From Winogradskyella alexanderae (lineage in GTDB: Bacteria; Bacteroidota; Bacteroidia; Flavobacteriales; Flavobacteriaceae), in contig NZ_JAIUJR010000001.1 of the NCBI RefSeq assembly GCF_020166335.1, positions 496,001-560,000 on the forward strand: a DNA stretch of 64,000 nucleotides. The letters run 5' to 3'. Below, piece by piece: positions 54,703-63,669 of this stretch. How positions within the stretch are numbered: position 1 is the stretch's first letter; the number at the start of each line of letters is the position of its first letter. Position numbers and translations under genes: made by a program. The notes beneath the pieces are model-generated. The model was not told the DNA's origin. It saw only the letters and a list, made by a program, of their open reading frames with translations, and made no database searches.

Positions 54703-55953
54703 ATGGAATATTACTCAATAGCAACAATACTTATTGTAATCTCCGCCATTTTTGGCTATATCAATGTTAGATTTATAAAACTGCCAATTACCATAGGGTT
54801 AATGTTAATTACACTTGTTTTTACTGTAATTGTAGTAGCTATAGGACAGTTTGACGATACACTTTTAATTAGGGAAAAAGAGTTTATTTCTAGTATAGAT
54901 TTTGAAACAGTATTACTCGATATTATGTTGAGTTTCCTTCTTTTTGCTGGCGCTTTGCATACAAATTTTACCCAATTAAAAGTACAACGTGGTCCAATTT
55001 TAGCATTCGCAACTTTAGGCGTACTAATGTCAACATTTCTTGTAGGCGCTATTATGCATATTGTACTTGGTTGGATAGGATTTGATATTGCATTTATCTA
55101 TTGTTTATTATTTGGTGCACTTATTTCTCCAACAGATCCTATAGCGGTTTTAGGTATATTAAAGAAAGCTGGAGCACCAAAAAAATTAGAAACTAAAATT
55201 GTTGGAGAATCTTTGTTTAATGATGGTGTGGGTGTAGTTATTTTCCTAACAATATTTTCTATTGCATCCAAGCCAAACGCTAAAGTCAGTTTTTCAGATA
55301 TAGCAACTCTTTTTGGCCAAGAGGTTATTGGCGGTATTGGCCTTGGTCTTCTTTTAGGATGGATAACCTATAAGTTGATGCAATCCATCGATAATTATGA
55401 GATCGAAGTAATTTTGACACTCTCTGCAGTAATGGGAGGTACAATGTTAGCTCATAAGTTTCATTTATCTGCACCATTGGCGATGGTTACAGTTGGATTA
55501 TTTGTTGGAAATGATAGAGCAAGAAATTCGGCTATGTCTGAAACTACAGAAGCTTATGTTGATAAGTTTTGGGAACTTATTGATGTACTTTTAAACACTG
55601 TCCTTTTTGTTTTAATTGGTATGGAAATTCTAGTATTAACCTTAGAGGGAGATTATATCTTTGCTGGCCTGTTAGCCATACCTATAGTCTTACTTTGCCG
55701 TTACATCTCACTTTGGTTACCGGTACGATTTTTTGCAAAACGTTTAAATTTTGTGCCCAAAACAAATCTAATCATGACTTGGGGAGGCTTAAGAGGCGGC
55801 ATTTCAATAGCATTAGCACTAAGTCTAACTGCAGATATGCATAGAGAACTTTTTCTTGTAATAACTTATGTTGTTGTTGTGGTTTCTATTGTAGGACAAG
55901 GCTTAACTGTAGAGCCAATAATCAGAAAACTAACTCAAAAGCATCCTAATTAA
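54703..55953 (+). CDS. CPA1-type Na+/H+ antiporter
   Basis: A 416-residue inner-membrane protein with about 12 TM segments. The motif ALISPTDPIAVLGILKKAG and the downstream GESLFNDGVGVVIFL are typical of NhaP-type antiporters, with Asp residues for Na+/H+ binding. The gene's 3' end overlaps the convergent lipoprotein gene by 8 bases. Confidence 0.92.
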   Translation: MEYYSIATILIVISAIFGYINVRFIKLPITIGLMLITLVFTVIVVAIGQFDDTLLIREKEFISSIDFETVLLDIMLSFLLFAGALHTNFTQLKVQRGPILAFATLGVLMSTFLVGAIMHIVLGWIGFDIAFIYCLLFGALISPTDPIAVLGILKKAGAPKKLETKIVGESLFNDGVGVVIFLTIFSIASKPNAKVSFSDIATLFGQEVIGGIGLGLLLGWITYKLMQSIDNYEIEVILTLSAVMGGTMLAHKFHLSAPLAMVTVGLFVGNDRARNSAMSETTEAYVDKFWELIDVLLNTVLFVLIGMEILVLTLEGDYIFAGLLAIPIVLLCRYISLWLPVRFFAKRLNFVPKTNLIMTWGGLRGGISIALALSLTADMHRELFLVITYVVVVVSIVGQGLTVEPIIRKLTQKHPN

Positions 55954-56665
55954 ACTTTAGTAGAGAAGTAATTGCCTCATATGGAATCACAAACTCTGTG
56001 TAACCTTGTGCATAGCTTGCTATTTCGTAGGTATTATAGAGCATAATTAAACCTTCTTCACCAAGCCCCATATTTTTTGGTAGCTGAAAAGAGTCGCCAT
56101 AGAAATAATCTTCAAGGCTAGTGTCGTTTGAGTCTGTTTCAAGCGCTTTGATAAAGTATTCCTTTGCTAATTCTTTTAGCGCAAGTGTGTCGCTCACTAG
56201 ATTTTCATTTTTTATAACTTCGCCAGATTGAGCATTGATATTAAGAAGCGTTATCTGGTCATTGCCATGGGCGCCTCCCATAAATTCATATGTGCTTATT
56301 GCAATAGATATGACTGCCTCAGATTGGTAGGTTTTTTCAGTTTCAACATAAAGTTCCCATATAGGGTCTGATTCATCAGGGAATTCTGATTTAAACTTTA
56401 GATATTCCTTATTAAACGATTCTAAAATATCATTTAATGTACTGTCTTTTTCATTAGTGTTTATCGTATTAACAATTGAATTCTCAATGTTTGCATTTAT
56501 AGCCCTCGTTAATTGAGAATTGCCTTGCGCTTTATCTAGTGTTACTTGGATTTCAGCCTCGTATTTACTATCAATTTCTATGGTTTTAAAAACAACAGGC
56601 TTAGGCTCGTTTTCACAACCTATCAAAAACATTGTAAGAATCCCAATTGTAAATAATATTTTCAA
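55946..56665 (-). CDS. DUF3298/DUF4163-type lipoprotein
   Basis: A 239-residue protein with a lipoprotein signal (LTMFLIGCENE; lipobox Cys) and the fold seen in DUF3298/DUF4163 proteins: YEFMGGAHGNDQITLLNINAQ and GLGEEGLIMLYNTYEIASYA. The start is TTG at 56665: an in-frame stop lies four codons upstream and the signal requires this start. Function is unknown. Confidence 0.82.
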   Translation of the reverse strand: MKILFTIGILTMFLIGCENEPKPVVFKTIEIDSKYEAEIQVTLDKAQGNSQLTRAINANIENSIVNTINTNEKDSTLNDILESFNKEYLKFKSEFPDESDPIWELYVETEKTYQSEAVISIAISTYEFMGGAHGNDQITLLNINAQSGEVIKNENLVSDTLALKELAKEYFIKALETDSNDTSLEDYFYGDSFQLPKNMGLGEEGLIMLYNTYEIASYAQGYTEFVIPYEAITSLLKFN

Positions 56666-56709
56666 GACAAATTAGTTTTGTTAAACATAGTTTAAAGGTA
56701 TTGTATAGA

Positions 56710-56740
56710 TTTGAATAGAACGAATTATAAAGTAACTTTG
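56710..56740 (+). promoter_or_regulatory. Promoter of the PLP enzyme gene
   Basis: TTTG (56710-56713), a 19-base spacer and TAACTTTG (56733-56740) match the Bacteroidota consensus exactly. The leader (about 65 bases) contains a weak 6-bp hairpin (TGAAGT / ACTTCA, 56765-56788). No SAM riboswitch was recognised. Confidence 0.7.
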
Positions 56741-56809
56741 TTGCACTTTCAAGAAAATAAAAAATGAAGTATTCTACTAGAAACTTCAAGTAAAAAAATT
56801 AGATTTTAC

Positions 56810-57949
56810 ATGAAATTTAATACAAAAACCATACATGGAGGCCAAGAACATGACCCTGCTTTTGGCTCAGTTATGCCTCCTATTTATCAAACATCGACTT
56901 ATGCACAATCCACTCCGGGCGGTCATAAAGGATACGAGTATTCTAGAACGCATAACCCAACGCGTAATGCATTAGAAAAATCTTTTGCAAGTATCGAAAA
57001 TGGAAAGTACGGACTAGCATTTGGCTCAGGACTGGCAGCAATTGATGCTGTCATTAAACTGCTTAAACCTGGCGATGAGGTTGTGTCTACTAATGATTTG
57101 TACGGTGGCACCTATAGGCTTTTTACAAAGATTTATGAAGATTTTGGTATTAAGTTTCATTTTATCGGAATGGAGAGTGCATCAAAAATGGAAAGCTATA
57201 TCAATAACAATACAAAATTAATTTGGGTAGAAACACCAACAAATCCTATGATGAATGTAATTGATATAGTTTCTGTATCTGAAATTGCAAAAAAGCATGA
57301 TATTCTTTTAGCTGTCGATAATACTTTTGCTACACCTTATTTACAACAGCCTTTAGAGTTAGGAGCAGATATAGTAATGCACTCGGCAACCAAATATCTA
57401 GGCGGTCATAGTGATGTAGTAATGGGAGCCTTGGTTGTAAAAGATGATCAATTAGCAGAACGATTATATTTTATTCAAAACGCTAGTGGAGCCGTATGTG
57501 GCCCTCAAGATTCGTTTTTAGTATTGAGAGGAATCAAAACACTTCATGTAAGAATGCAACGGCATTGTGAAAATGGGAGGGCAGTGGCAGAGTACTTGAA
57601 TAATCATCCTAAAATTGAAAAGGTATACTGGCCTGGTTTCAAATCTCACCCAAATCATAATGTTGCTAAAACTCAAATGAAGGACTTTGGTGGTATGGTC
57701 TCATTTACAACCAAAGGAAATAATTATGAGGAGGCCATTCGTATAGTAGAAAACCTCAAAGTATTTACTTTGGCAGAATCACTCGGCGGTGTGGAGTCTT
57801 TGGCTGGTCATCCTGCAAGTATGACTCATGCCAGCATACCAAAAGAAGAAAGAGAAAAATCTGGTGTAGTGGATTCTTTAATAAGATTGAGCGTTGGTAT
57901 TGAAGACGAGGATGATCTAATAAACGATTTAAAACAGGCTATTGGATAA
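56810..57949 (+). CDS. Cystathionine gamma-synthase/lyase-type PLP enzyme
   Basis: A 379-residue fold-type I enzyme. PLP-binding Lys195 is in MHSATKYLGGHSDV; the substrate-binding SRTHNPTRNALEK is near residue 45 and SLGGVESLAGHPASMTHAS lies near the C-terminus. It joins or cleaves cystathionine in methionine/cysteine metabolism (gamma-synthase versus gamma-lyase cannot be settled here). It ends at a strong terminator. Confidence 0.92.
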   Translation: MKFNTKTIHGGQEHDPAFGSVMPPIYQTSTYAQSTPGGHKGYEYSRTHNPTRNALEKSFASIENGKYGLAFGSGLAAIDAVIKLLKPGDEVVSTNDLYGGTYRLFTKIYEDFGIKFHFIGMESASKMESYINNNTKLIWVETPTNPMMNVIDIVSVSEIAKKHDILLAVDNTFATPYLQQPLELGADIVMHSATKYLGGHSDVVMGALVVKDDQLAERLYFIQNASGAVCGPQDSFLVLRGIKTLHVRMQRHCENGRAVAEYLNNHPKIEKVYWPGFKSHPNHNVAKTQMKDFGGMVSFTTKGNNYEEAIRIVENLKVFTLAESLGGVESLAGHPASMTHASIPKEEREKSGVVDSLIRLSVGIEDEDDLINDLKQAIG

Positions 57950-57970
57950 GTTTATTCCATTAGTAAAAAC

Positions 57971-58011
57971 AAAAGCCCGAACAAATAAATAATTAAATTG
58001 CTCGGGCTTTT
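57971..58011 (+). terminator. Bidirectional terminator
   Basis: Arms AAAAGCCCGA / TCGGGCTTTT around a 21-base A/T-rich loop that has three further possible pairs. It serves the PLP enzyme and the convergent exported-protein gene. Confidence 0.8.
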
Positions 58012-58028
58012 ATTTTATATTTTTAATA

Positions 58029-58835
58029 CTAATCTAGGTAATAGATATAACCAAAATTAAACCATAAATTCCAATCATTTGCTTTGTTAGATGGTAACTT
58101 GTGATCTAAACCGTCTACAAAATCATCAAAATAATATTGCCACCTTAGTTCGACAAACAGATCAGACAAAACCGTTAATTTGTAACGTGTTCCAATACTT
58201 GCCACAATAGACCAGGTTGAGCCGCCTTCATCACTAATAAATGGGTCTCCACCAGAGCCAGCATTCCAAGGATTATAAAAATTGTCTAGGTTATTAATGT
58301 CACCTGGTAAACCATAGGTTGTCTCAACCGTTGGATTGAATGAAACAAAATGTGCTCCCAAAGCCCCAAATGGCGCAAATGAATAAGCACCAGCCGCAAA
58401 AGCTCTTATACTTTTAGGGAAAAATTCTAACTGCATACCTATATCCCAGTTTTGAGCTTCTCCAGAATGAGATCTAAGTTGTTCTGCTTCGGGTGTGGTT
58501 CTATCGCTATCTACCCACTTTCCAAAGTGCTCAAGTTTAGTCTTATTCCAGGCTACTTCTGTTCTAAGTTTAAAGTGGTCATTAAAAAAGGTGTCTGTAG
58601 AATAACAATTACAATCTGCTTTGTATGAGAAGTTAATATAGTGTACAATACCAACGGCTATACCAGTATTTCCCGCATTTGTCTCGAAGTTTCTTCGTAC
58701 ACCAAAATCGGACTGAAATGCAACTGGACCAACAAAAGCGCCAATTTCGTGAGCAAATCCAAGTTGAGGATAAATAGACTGCATTGATAGCATCAGTACA
58801 ATCAGGAGCGTAAGTTTTTTTATGTCTACAGCCAT
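58029..58835 (-). CDS. Exported flavobacterial outer-membrane-like protein
   Basis: A 268-residue protein starting at ATG 58835 (signal peptide LLIVLMLSMQSIYPQ). It has Gly/aromatic-rich strands (EIGAFVGPVAFQSDFGV, GTRYKLTVLSDLFVELRWQ) ending in the aromatic-rich FGYIYYL, as expected for a small outer-membrane barrel. A Cys pair (DCNCYST) is present. The family is, I believe, common in Flavobacteriia without known function. A longer frame starting at 58952 is rejected because the signal peptide is at 58835. Confidence 0.75.
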   Translation of the reverse strand: MAVDIKKLTLLIVLMLSMQSIYPQLGFAHEIGAFVGPVAFQSDFGVRRNFETNAGNTGIAVGIVHYINFSYKADCNCYSTDTFFNDHFKLRTEVAWNKTKLEHFGKWVDSDRTTPEAEQLRSHSGEAQNWDIGMQLEFFPKSIRAFAAGAYSFAPFGALGAHFVSFNPTVETTYGLPGDINNLDNFYNPWNAGSGGDPFISDEGGSTWSIVASIGTRYKLTVLSDLFVELRWQYYFDDFVDGLDHKLPSNKANDWNLWFNFGYIYYLD

Positions 58836-58987
58836 ATTGGTTTTGAAAGTTGAGGCACTCACCGAACAAATATATAAAAACTCGATGAAATACAAAATAA
58901 AACGGACAAAATGCAAAAAAATTCTCTTTTTTAGGAATTTGTTGACATTCAAAGTTTTTTAAAAATAATTGTCAATATAAAAAAATA

Positions 58988-59019
58988 TTGATGCTATTTT
59001 TAGAGATAATGTATATTTG
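58988..59019 (+). promoter_or_regulatory. Promoter of gdhA
   Basis: TTG at 58988-58990, 21-base spacer, TATATTTG at 59012-59019. The ATG follows at 59056. This shows that a TTG frame start at 59017 is not the real start. Confidence 0.65.
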
Positions 59020-59055
59020 TATCAACTAAATCACATTTTATTAACAATATTTTAT

Positions 59056-60399
59056 ATGAAAGATAAGATAGAAGCATTTATGGACCTCGTTAGGGAACGA
59101 AATGGCCATGAACCAGAATTTTTGCAAGCTGTACAAGAGGTTGCAGAAACAGTAATTCCGTATATCGTACAACATGATATTTACCACGGAAAAAACATTT
59201 TACTTCGAATGGCAGAGCCTGAAAGACTTTTATCATTTAGAGTATGTTGGGTTGATGATTCAGGTGAAATTCAGGTAAACAGAGGTTACAGAATTCAAAT
59301 GAACTCTGCCATAGGCCCTTACAAGGGCGGATTGAGATTTCATCCAACTGTAAATGCGAGTATTTTAAAGTTCTTAGCATTTGAGCAAGTCTTTAAAAAC
59401 AGTTTAACCACACTCCCAATGGGAGGCGGTAAAGGTGGATCTGATTTTGATCCTAAAGGAAAATCAGATAACGAAATAATGCGTTTTTGTCACGCTTTTA
59501 TGACTGAATTATACAGACATATTGGACATAATACAGATGTACCTGCTGGAGACATTGGTGTAGGTGCACGTGAGATTGGTTTTATGTTTGGAATGTATAA
59601 AAAATTAAACAACACTTTTACAGGTGTTTTAACAGGAAAGGGTCAGTCTTGGGGAGGTTCTTTAATTAGACCTGAGGCAACAGGTTATGGTACCGTTTAC
59701 TTTGCAGAAAATATGCTCAAAACTAAGAACGATTCGTTCAACGGAAAGAAAATAGTTATTTCTGGATCAGGGAATGTTGCTCAATATGCAGCCGAAAAAT
59801 CCATTGAACTTGGTGCCACTGTATTAACATTATCAGATTCGGGAGGCTACGTTTACGACAGTGAAGGTATTGGTACAGAGAAGTTAAAGTTTGTTATGAA
59901 GCTAAAGAATGAGAAGCGTGGTAGAATAAGCGAATATGTTGAAAAGTATCCGAATGCGAAATATTTTGCTGGTGAGAGACCTTGGGCGGTTAAGTGTGAT
60001 ATTGCTTTGCCTTGTGCTACTCAAAATGAGCTGAATGGCGAGGAAGCAAAACAATTAGTTTCGAATGGTTGTATATGTGTGTCTGAAGGCGCGAATATGC
60101 CATCTACCCCTGAAGCTATTCATGAGTTCCAAAAAGCACGAATTCTATTTGCACCTGGTAAAGCTTCAAATGCTGGAGGTGTTGCAACTTCAGGCTTAGA
60201 AATGAGTCAAAACTCATTGCGCTTAAGTTGGACGAGAGAAGAAGTAGATGCAAGATTAAAGGATATCATGGAAGACATTCACGATTCTTGCGTAGAATAC
60301 GGTAAGAACGATGACGGATCAATAGACTACATAAGAGGAGCAAATATTGCCGGCTTTGTTAAAGTAGCCGATGCAATGTTGGCACAAGGTGTGGTATAA
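59056..60399 (+). CDS. gdhA: NADP-type glutamate dehydrogenase
   Basis: A 447-residue enzyme that makes glutamate from 2-oxoglutarate and ammonium. Active-site Lys126 lies in PMGGGKGGSDFDPKG, and YKGGLRFHP and GKGQSWGGSLIRPEATGYG are typical. Rossmann motif: SGSGNVAQYA. Length fits the hexameric class. It has its own promoter and terminator. Confidence 0.97.
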   Translation: MKDKIEAFMDLVRERNGHEPEFLQAVQEVAETVIPYIVQHDIYHGKNILLRMAEPERLLSFRVCWVDDSGEIQVNRGYRIQMNSAIGPYKGGLRFHPTVNASILKFLAFEQVFKNSLTTLPMGGGKGGSDFDPKGKSDNEIMRFCHAFMTELYRHIGHNTDVPAGDIGVGAREIGFMFGMYKKLNNTFTGVLTGKGQSWGGSLIRPEATGYGTVYFAENMLKTKNDSFNGKKIVISGSGNVAQYAAEKSIELGATVLTLSDSGGYVYDSEGIGTEKLKFVMKLKNEKRGRISEYVEKYPNAKYFAGERPWAVKCDIALPCATQNELNGEEAKQLVSNGCICVSEGANMPSTPEAIHEFQKARILFAPGKASNAGGVATSGLEMSQNSLRLSWTREEVDARLKDIMEDIHDSCVEYGKNDDGSIDYIRGANIAGFVKVADAMLAQGVV

Positions 60400-60420
60400 T
60401 GAAAAGTACATAAAGATTCT

Positions 60421-60450
60421 AAAGTCTCTATTTTTTAATAGAGACTTTTT
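60421..60450 (+). terminator. Terminator of gdhA
   Basis: A 12-bp stem AAAGTCTCTATT / AATAGAGACTTT, loop TTTT and a T-run, 22 bases after the stop. Confidence 0.9.
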
Positions 60451-60494
60451 ATTTTCTATCATATGATTAGCCGAATAATATCGTTACTATTAAA

Positions 60495-60502
60495 TATATT
60501 TG
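60495..60502 (+). promoter_or_regulatory. Candidate -7 box of the PorZ-like gene
   Basis: TATATTTG (TAnnTTTG) lies 17 bases before ATG 60520; no clear -33 element. Confidence 0.5.
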
Positions 60503-60519
60503 AAAACTAATTGAAATTG

Positions 60520-62907
60520 ATGAACAAAACGATTTTAAGATTAATTCTTATTGTATTGGCAATTCCTTGCTCTTCAAGGAGTCAGGAGTTTTCATCGCTT
60601 TGGCAAGGCCACTTTTCATATAATAATATAGTAGATGTTGTTGCGGGAAATAATACAATTTATGCCGCAGCAGAAAATGCTGTTTTTAATTTCGACCCAG
60701 CAACCAATGAAATAACTACAATTACTACGGTTGATGGCTTGTCAGGGCGCGAAATAACATCAATTTATTTTAGCAATAGTTTTGAATCTTTACTGATAGG
60801 ATACAGAACCGGTTTAATTGAACTTTATTCATTAATTGATAACTCAGTATTATCAATTGTTGATATTCTAAACAAGGATAATATTACGCCAGATAAAAAG
60901 CAAATAAACCATTTTTACGAAAATGAAGGACTTGTTTATATATCAACAAATTTTGGCATTTCGGTTTATGATATTGAACGTCTAGAATTTGGAGACACCT
61001 ATTTTATTGGAAATGGAGGGTCACAAATAGGCGTAAATCAAGTTTCCGTTTTAAATAATAGCCTCTATGCGGCTTGTGTAGATGGCACGGGATTAAAACG
61101 AGCTGATCTAGATAACCCAAATCTCATTGATTTTCAGCAATGGCAAACGGTGCTTGGAGGTAATTTCAGAACGGTAAATACATTTAATGATAAGATTTAT
61201 TCCACAAGAACTGACAGACAGTTTTTTGAAATTGACGATGCAACAATAATCGAGCTATTTCAATTTGACACATTGCCGACTGATAGCAAAGTTCAAGATG
61301 ACAATATAATTTTTACTACTAGTGATGAGGCATTATTATATGATGCCAACATTAATCTAGTCAATGTATTTCAAGCACCAGATGAGTACGTATCTAATTT
61401 TTCGTCTTCTACAAGTCTTGGTAATAATGTTTACATTGGCACCAATCTTTTTGGAATAATTAGTAGTCAAATAAACGATGGTGTAGAATATAACCAAATA
61501 CTTCCTAATGGTCCTTTAGAAAACAATGTATTTAGACTTAATGCAACTACAGGAACCGTATGGGCTACATATGGCGAATTTACAGAAGCGTTAAATCCTT
61601 TTCCTTTAACGTCAAAAGGAATAAGTTATTTATATGAGGATGAATGGTTTAATATTCCATTTGATAGTGTGCTTGGCGCAAGGGAACTCAATGAGATTAC
61701 GCCAAATATCTTCAATCCAAATCAGGTTTTTGTCAGTTCATATAAGGATGGTATTTTAGAACTGAATGATTTTCAACCAACCGAACTTTATAATCAAGAG
61801 AATAGTGGCCTAGAATCACTAATTATACCTAACAATCCAGACTTTGTAGGCATAAGGGTTTCAGCCGCAGAGTTTGACACAAACGGTTTATTATGGTCAA
61901 TGACAAGTAGAGTAGATAGGGCCTTAAAATCTTACGACCCTACTACCGGGAATTGGCAAGGCTATAGTTTTTCAGATTTAATTACCAATCCACTTGGGGA
62001 TGAAACGGGATTCTTTGATATGGAAATTGACAATAATGGTACAAAATGGATTGGTGCGTATTCAAATGGTCTTTTGGCCTATAACGAAAACATACCTAGT
62101 AGCCCACTTAGAAACATTAATTCCGAGTCACAAAATGTATTGCCATTTACCCGATTTACAGCGCTGGCTTTAGACAATAGAAACCAATTGTGGATTGGAA
62201 CAACGAAAGGGTTACGGGTTTTGTTTAACACTATAGGTTTTTATGACGATCCAAACCCAACATTACGGTCAATTATCATTTTAGAGGAAGGAATACCCAA
62301 AGAACTATTAGCCAACCAAGGCATTACAGATATAAAGGTTGATGGCTCAAATAACAAGTGGGTTGGAACAGCAGATTCTGGAGTATTTTACTTTTCGCCA
62401 GATGGGCAAAATACGATCTATCATTTTACGATTGAAAATTCACCCTTACCTTCTAATACGGTCAATGATATTTCCATAGATGCCGATAATGGTATAGTTT
62501 ATTTTGCCACAACACGAGGATTGGTGGCTTTCACTGCGGGCGGCTCTGCGCCAAAAGAAACATTGGATGAGGCTTATGTATACCCAAATCCAGTAAGGCC
62601 AGAATATGATATACTAGGGTTTAATGATCTTAATGATGTGAACAAAGGAATTAAAATTGCAGGGCTTACTGAACGTGTAAATATAAAAATTACTGACATT
62701 GAAGGTAACTTAGTAGCAGAAGCCCAATCTAATGTCAATTTAAGATCATCTCAAGCCAATTATAATTTTGCTATTGACGGAGGGACTGCGATTTGGAATG
62801 GCAAAAATTTAGCCAATTCAGTTGTTAGAACTGGTGTTTATTTAATCATGATTTCAGATCTAGATTCATTTGAAACTAAGGTGCTGAAAGTGCTAATTGT
62901 TAGGTGA
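60520..62907 (+). CDS. PorZ-like T9SS propeller protein
   Basis: A 795-residue exported protein (signal peptide cut near SSRSQE). Repeats such as NTIYAAAENAVFNFDP, LWIGTTKGLRVL, KWVGTADSGVFYFSP and GIVYFATTRGLVAF form two beta-propellers of the two-component-regulator-propeller type. The C-terminus (YVYPNPVRPEY..GVYLIMISD..) is a T9SS type A sorting domain. This order matches PorZ, which in the T9SS attaches A-LPS to cargo. ATG 60520 is used in place of a TTG at 60511. recO follows immediately. Confidence 0.85.
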   Translation: MNKTILRLILIVLAIPCSSRSQEFSSLWQGHFSYNNIVDVVAGNNTIYAAAENAVFNFDPATNEITTITTVDGLSGREITSIYFSNSFESLLIGYRTGLIELYSLIDNSVLSIVDILNKDNITPDKKQINHFYENEGLVYISTNFGISVYDIERLEFGDTYFIGNGGSQIGVNQVSVLNNSLYAACVDGTGLKRADLDNPNLIDFQQWQTVLGGNFRTVNTFNDKIYSTRTDRQFFEIDDATIIELFQFDTLPTDSKVQDDNIIFTTSDEALLYDANINLVNVFQAPDEYVSNFSSSTSLGNNVYIGTNLFGIISSQINDGVEYNQILPNGPLENNVFRLNATTGTVWATYGEFTEALNPFPLTSKGISYLYEDEWFNIPFDSVLGARELNEITPNIFNPNQVFVSSYKDGILELNDFQPTELYNQENSGLESLIIPNNPDFVGIRVSAAEFDTNGLLWSMTSRVDRALKSYDPTTGNWQGYSFSDLITNPLGDETGFFDMEIDNNGTKWIGAYSNGLLAYNENIPSSPLRNINSESQNVLPFTRFTALALDNRNQLWIGTTKGLRVLFNTIGFYDDPNPTLRSIIILEEGIPKELLANQGITDIKVDGSNNKWVGTADSGVFYFSPDGQNTIYHFTIENSPLPSNTVNDISIDADNGIVYFATTRGLVAFTAGGSAPKETLDEAYVYPNPVRPEYDILGFNDLNDVNKGIKIAGLTERVNIKITDIEGNLVAEAQSNVNLRSSQANYNFAIDGGTAIWNGKNLANSVVRTGVYLIMISDLDSFETKVLKVLIVR

Positions 62908-62908
62908 T

Positions 62909-63628
62909 ATGGTTGCCTCAAACAATTGTATAGTTCTATCAAAAATTAAGTATGGCGATAACGATCTTATTGTTAAGTGTTTTACTGAAAAGCGTGGTGT
63001 AGTAAGTTACATTTTAAGAGGTGTGTTAAAATCAAAAAAAGGTCAGGCAAAAGCCATATATTTTCAACCGCTATCTCAATTAAGGGTTGAAGAAAACTAT
63101 AAACCAAATCAAACACTTCATATTTTAAAGGAGGTAAAGTTCAGTTATATCTACAAAACACTCCACAACAATATTTATAAAAGTTCTATTGTTTTATTTT
63201 TAGCTGAAATACTAACAAATGTTCTAAAAGAGGAAGAACAGGATAAAGATCTTTTTAATTATCTCATACTTGCTTTTCAATACTTAGATAGCGAAGATAG
63301 TTTTTCAAATTTCCATCTTTTATTCTTGCTTAGATTAACCAGATATCTTGGATTTCAACCAGACGAAACCAATCCAAACCTTGCATATTTTAACCTAGAA
63401 TCTGGAAATTTCGAAAATTCACCAGCGGGTGTTCACTCCATTTCAGGGGATAATTTAATCCTATTAAAACGTTTATTAGGCACAAATTTTGATACACTTT
63501 CAGATGTAAAAATAAACGCTAAACAAAGACACGATTTTTTAAACATGTTATTGCATTATTTTGAATTACATTTGGGAGGTTTTAAAAAACCCAAATCTTT
63601 GCGTGTGCTTAACGACGTTTTTCATTAA
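62909..63628 (+). CDS. recO: DNA repair protein RecO
   Basis: A 239-residue protein with an N-terminal OB domain (NNCIVLSKIKYGDNDLIVKC, GVVSYILRGVLKSKK) and a helical C-terminus. RecO works with RecF/RecR to load RecA on SSB-coated DNA. ATG 62909 lies one base after the PorZ stop (62905-62907). The typical RecO zinc Cys pattern is not visible in the C-terminal domain, as in many Bacteroidota. Confidence 0.93.
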   Translation: MVASNNCIVLSKIKYGDNDLIVKCFTEKRGVVSYILRGVLKSKKGQAKAIYFQPLSQLRVEENYKPNQTLHILKEVKFSYIYKTLHNNIYKSSIVLFLAEILTNVLKEEEQDKDLFNYLILAFQYLDSEDSFSNFHLLFLLRLTRYLGFQPDETNPNLAYFNLESGNFENSPAGVHSISGDNLILLKRLLGTNFDTLSDVKINAKQRHDFLNMLLHYFELHLGGFKKPKSLRVLNDVFH

Positions 63629-63669
63629 ACCATTTTTTGTTAGACCTGATTAATGCTGATATCTTTAAA

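Noticed and set aside
56741-56809. SAM riboswitch upstream of the PLP enzyme
   Set aside because: The leader is only ~65 bases, with one weak 6-bp hairpin and no recognisable SAM-I or SAM-II core.
58836-58952. 39-residue N-terminal extension of the exported barrel-like protein
   Set aside because: The signal peptide begins at 58835.
59017-59055. TTG start upstream of gdhA
   Set aside because: It falls within the -7 box of the promoter.
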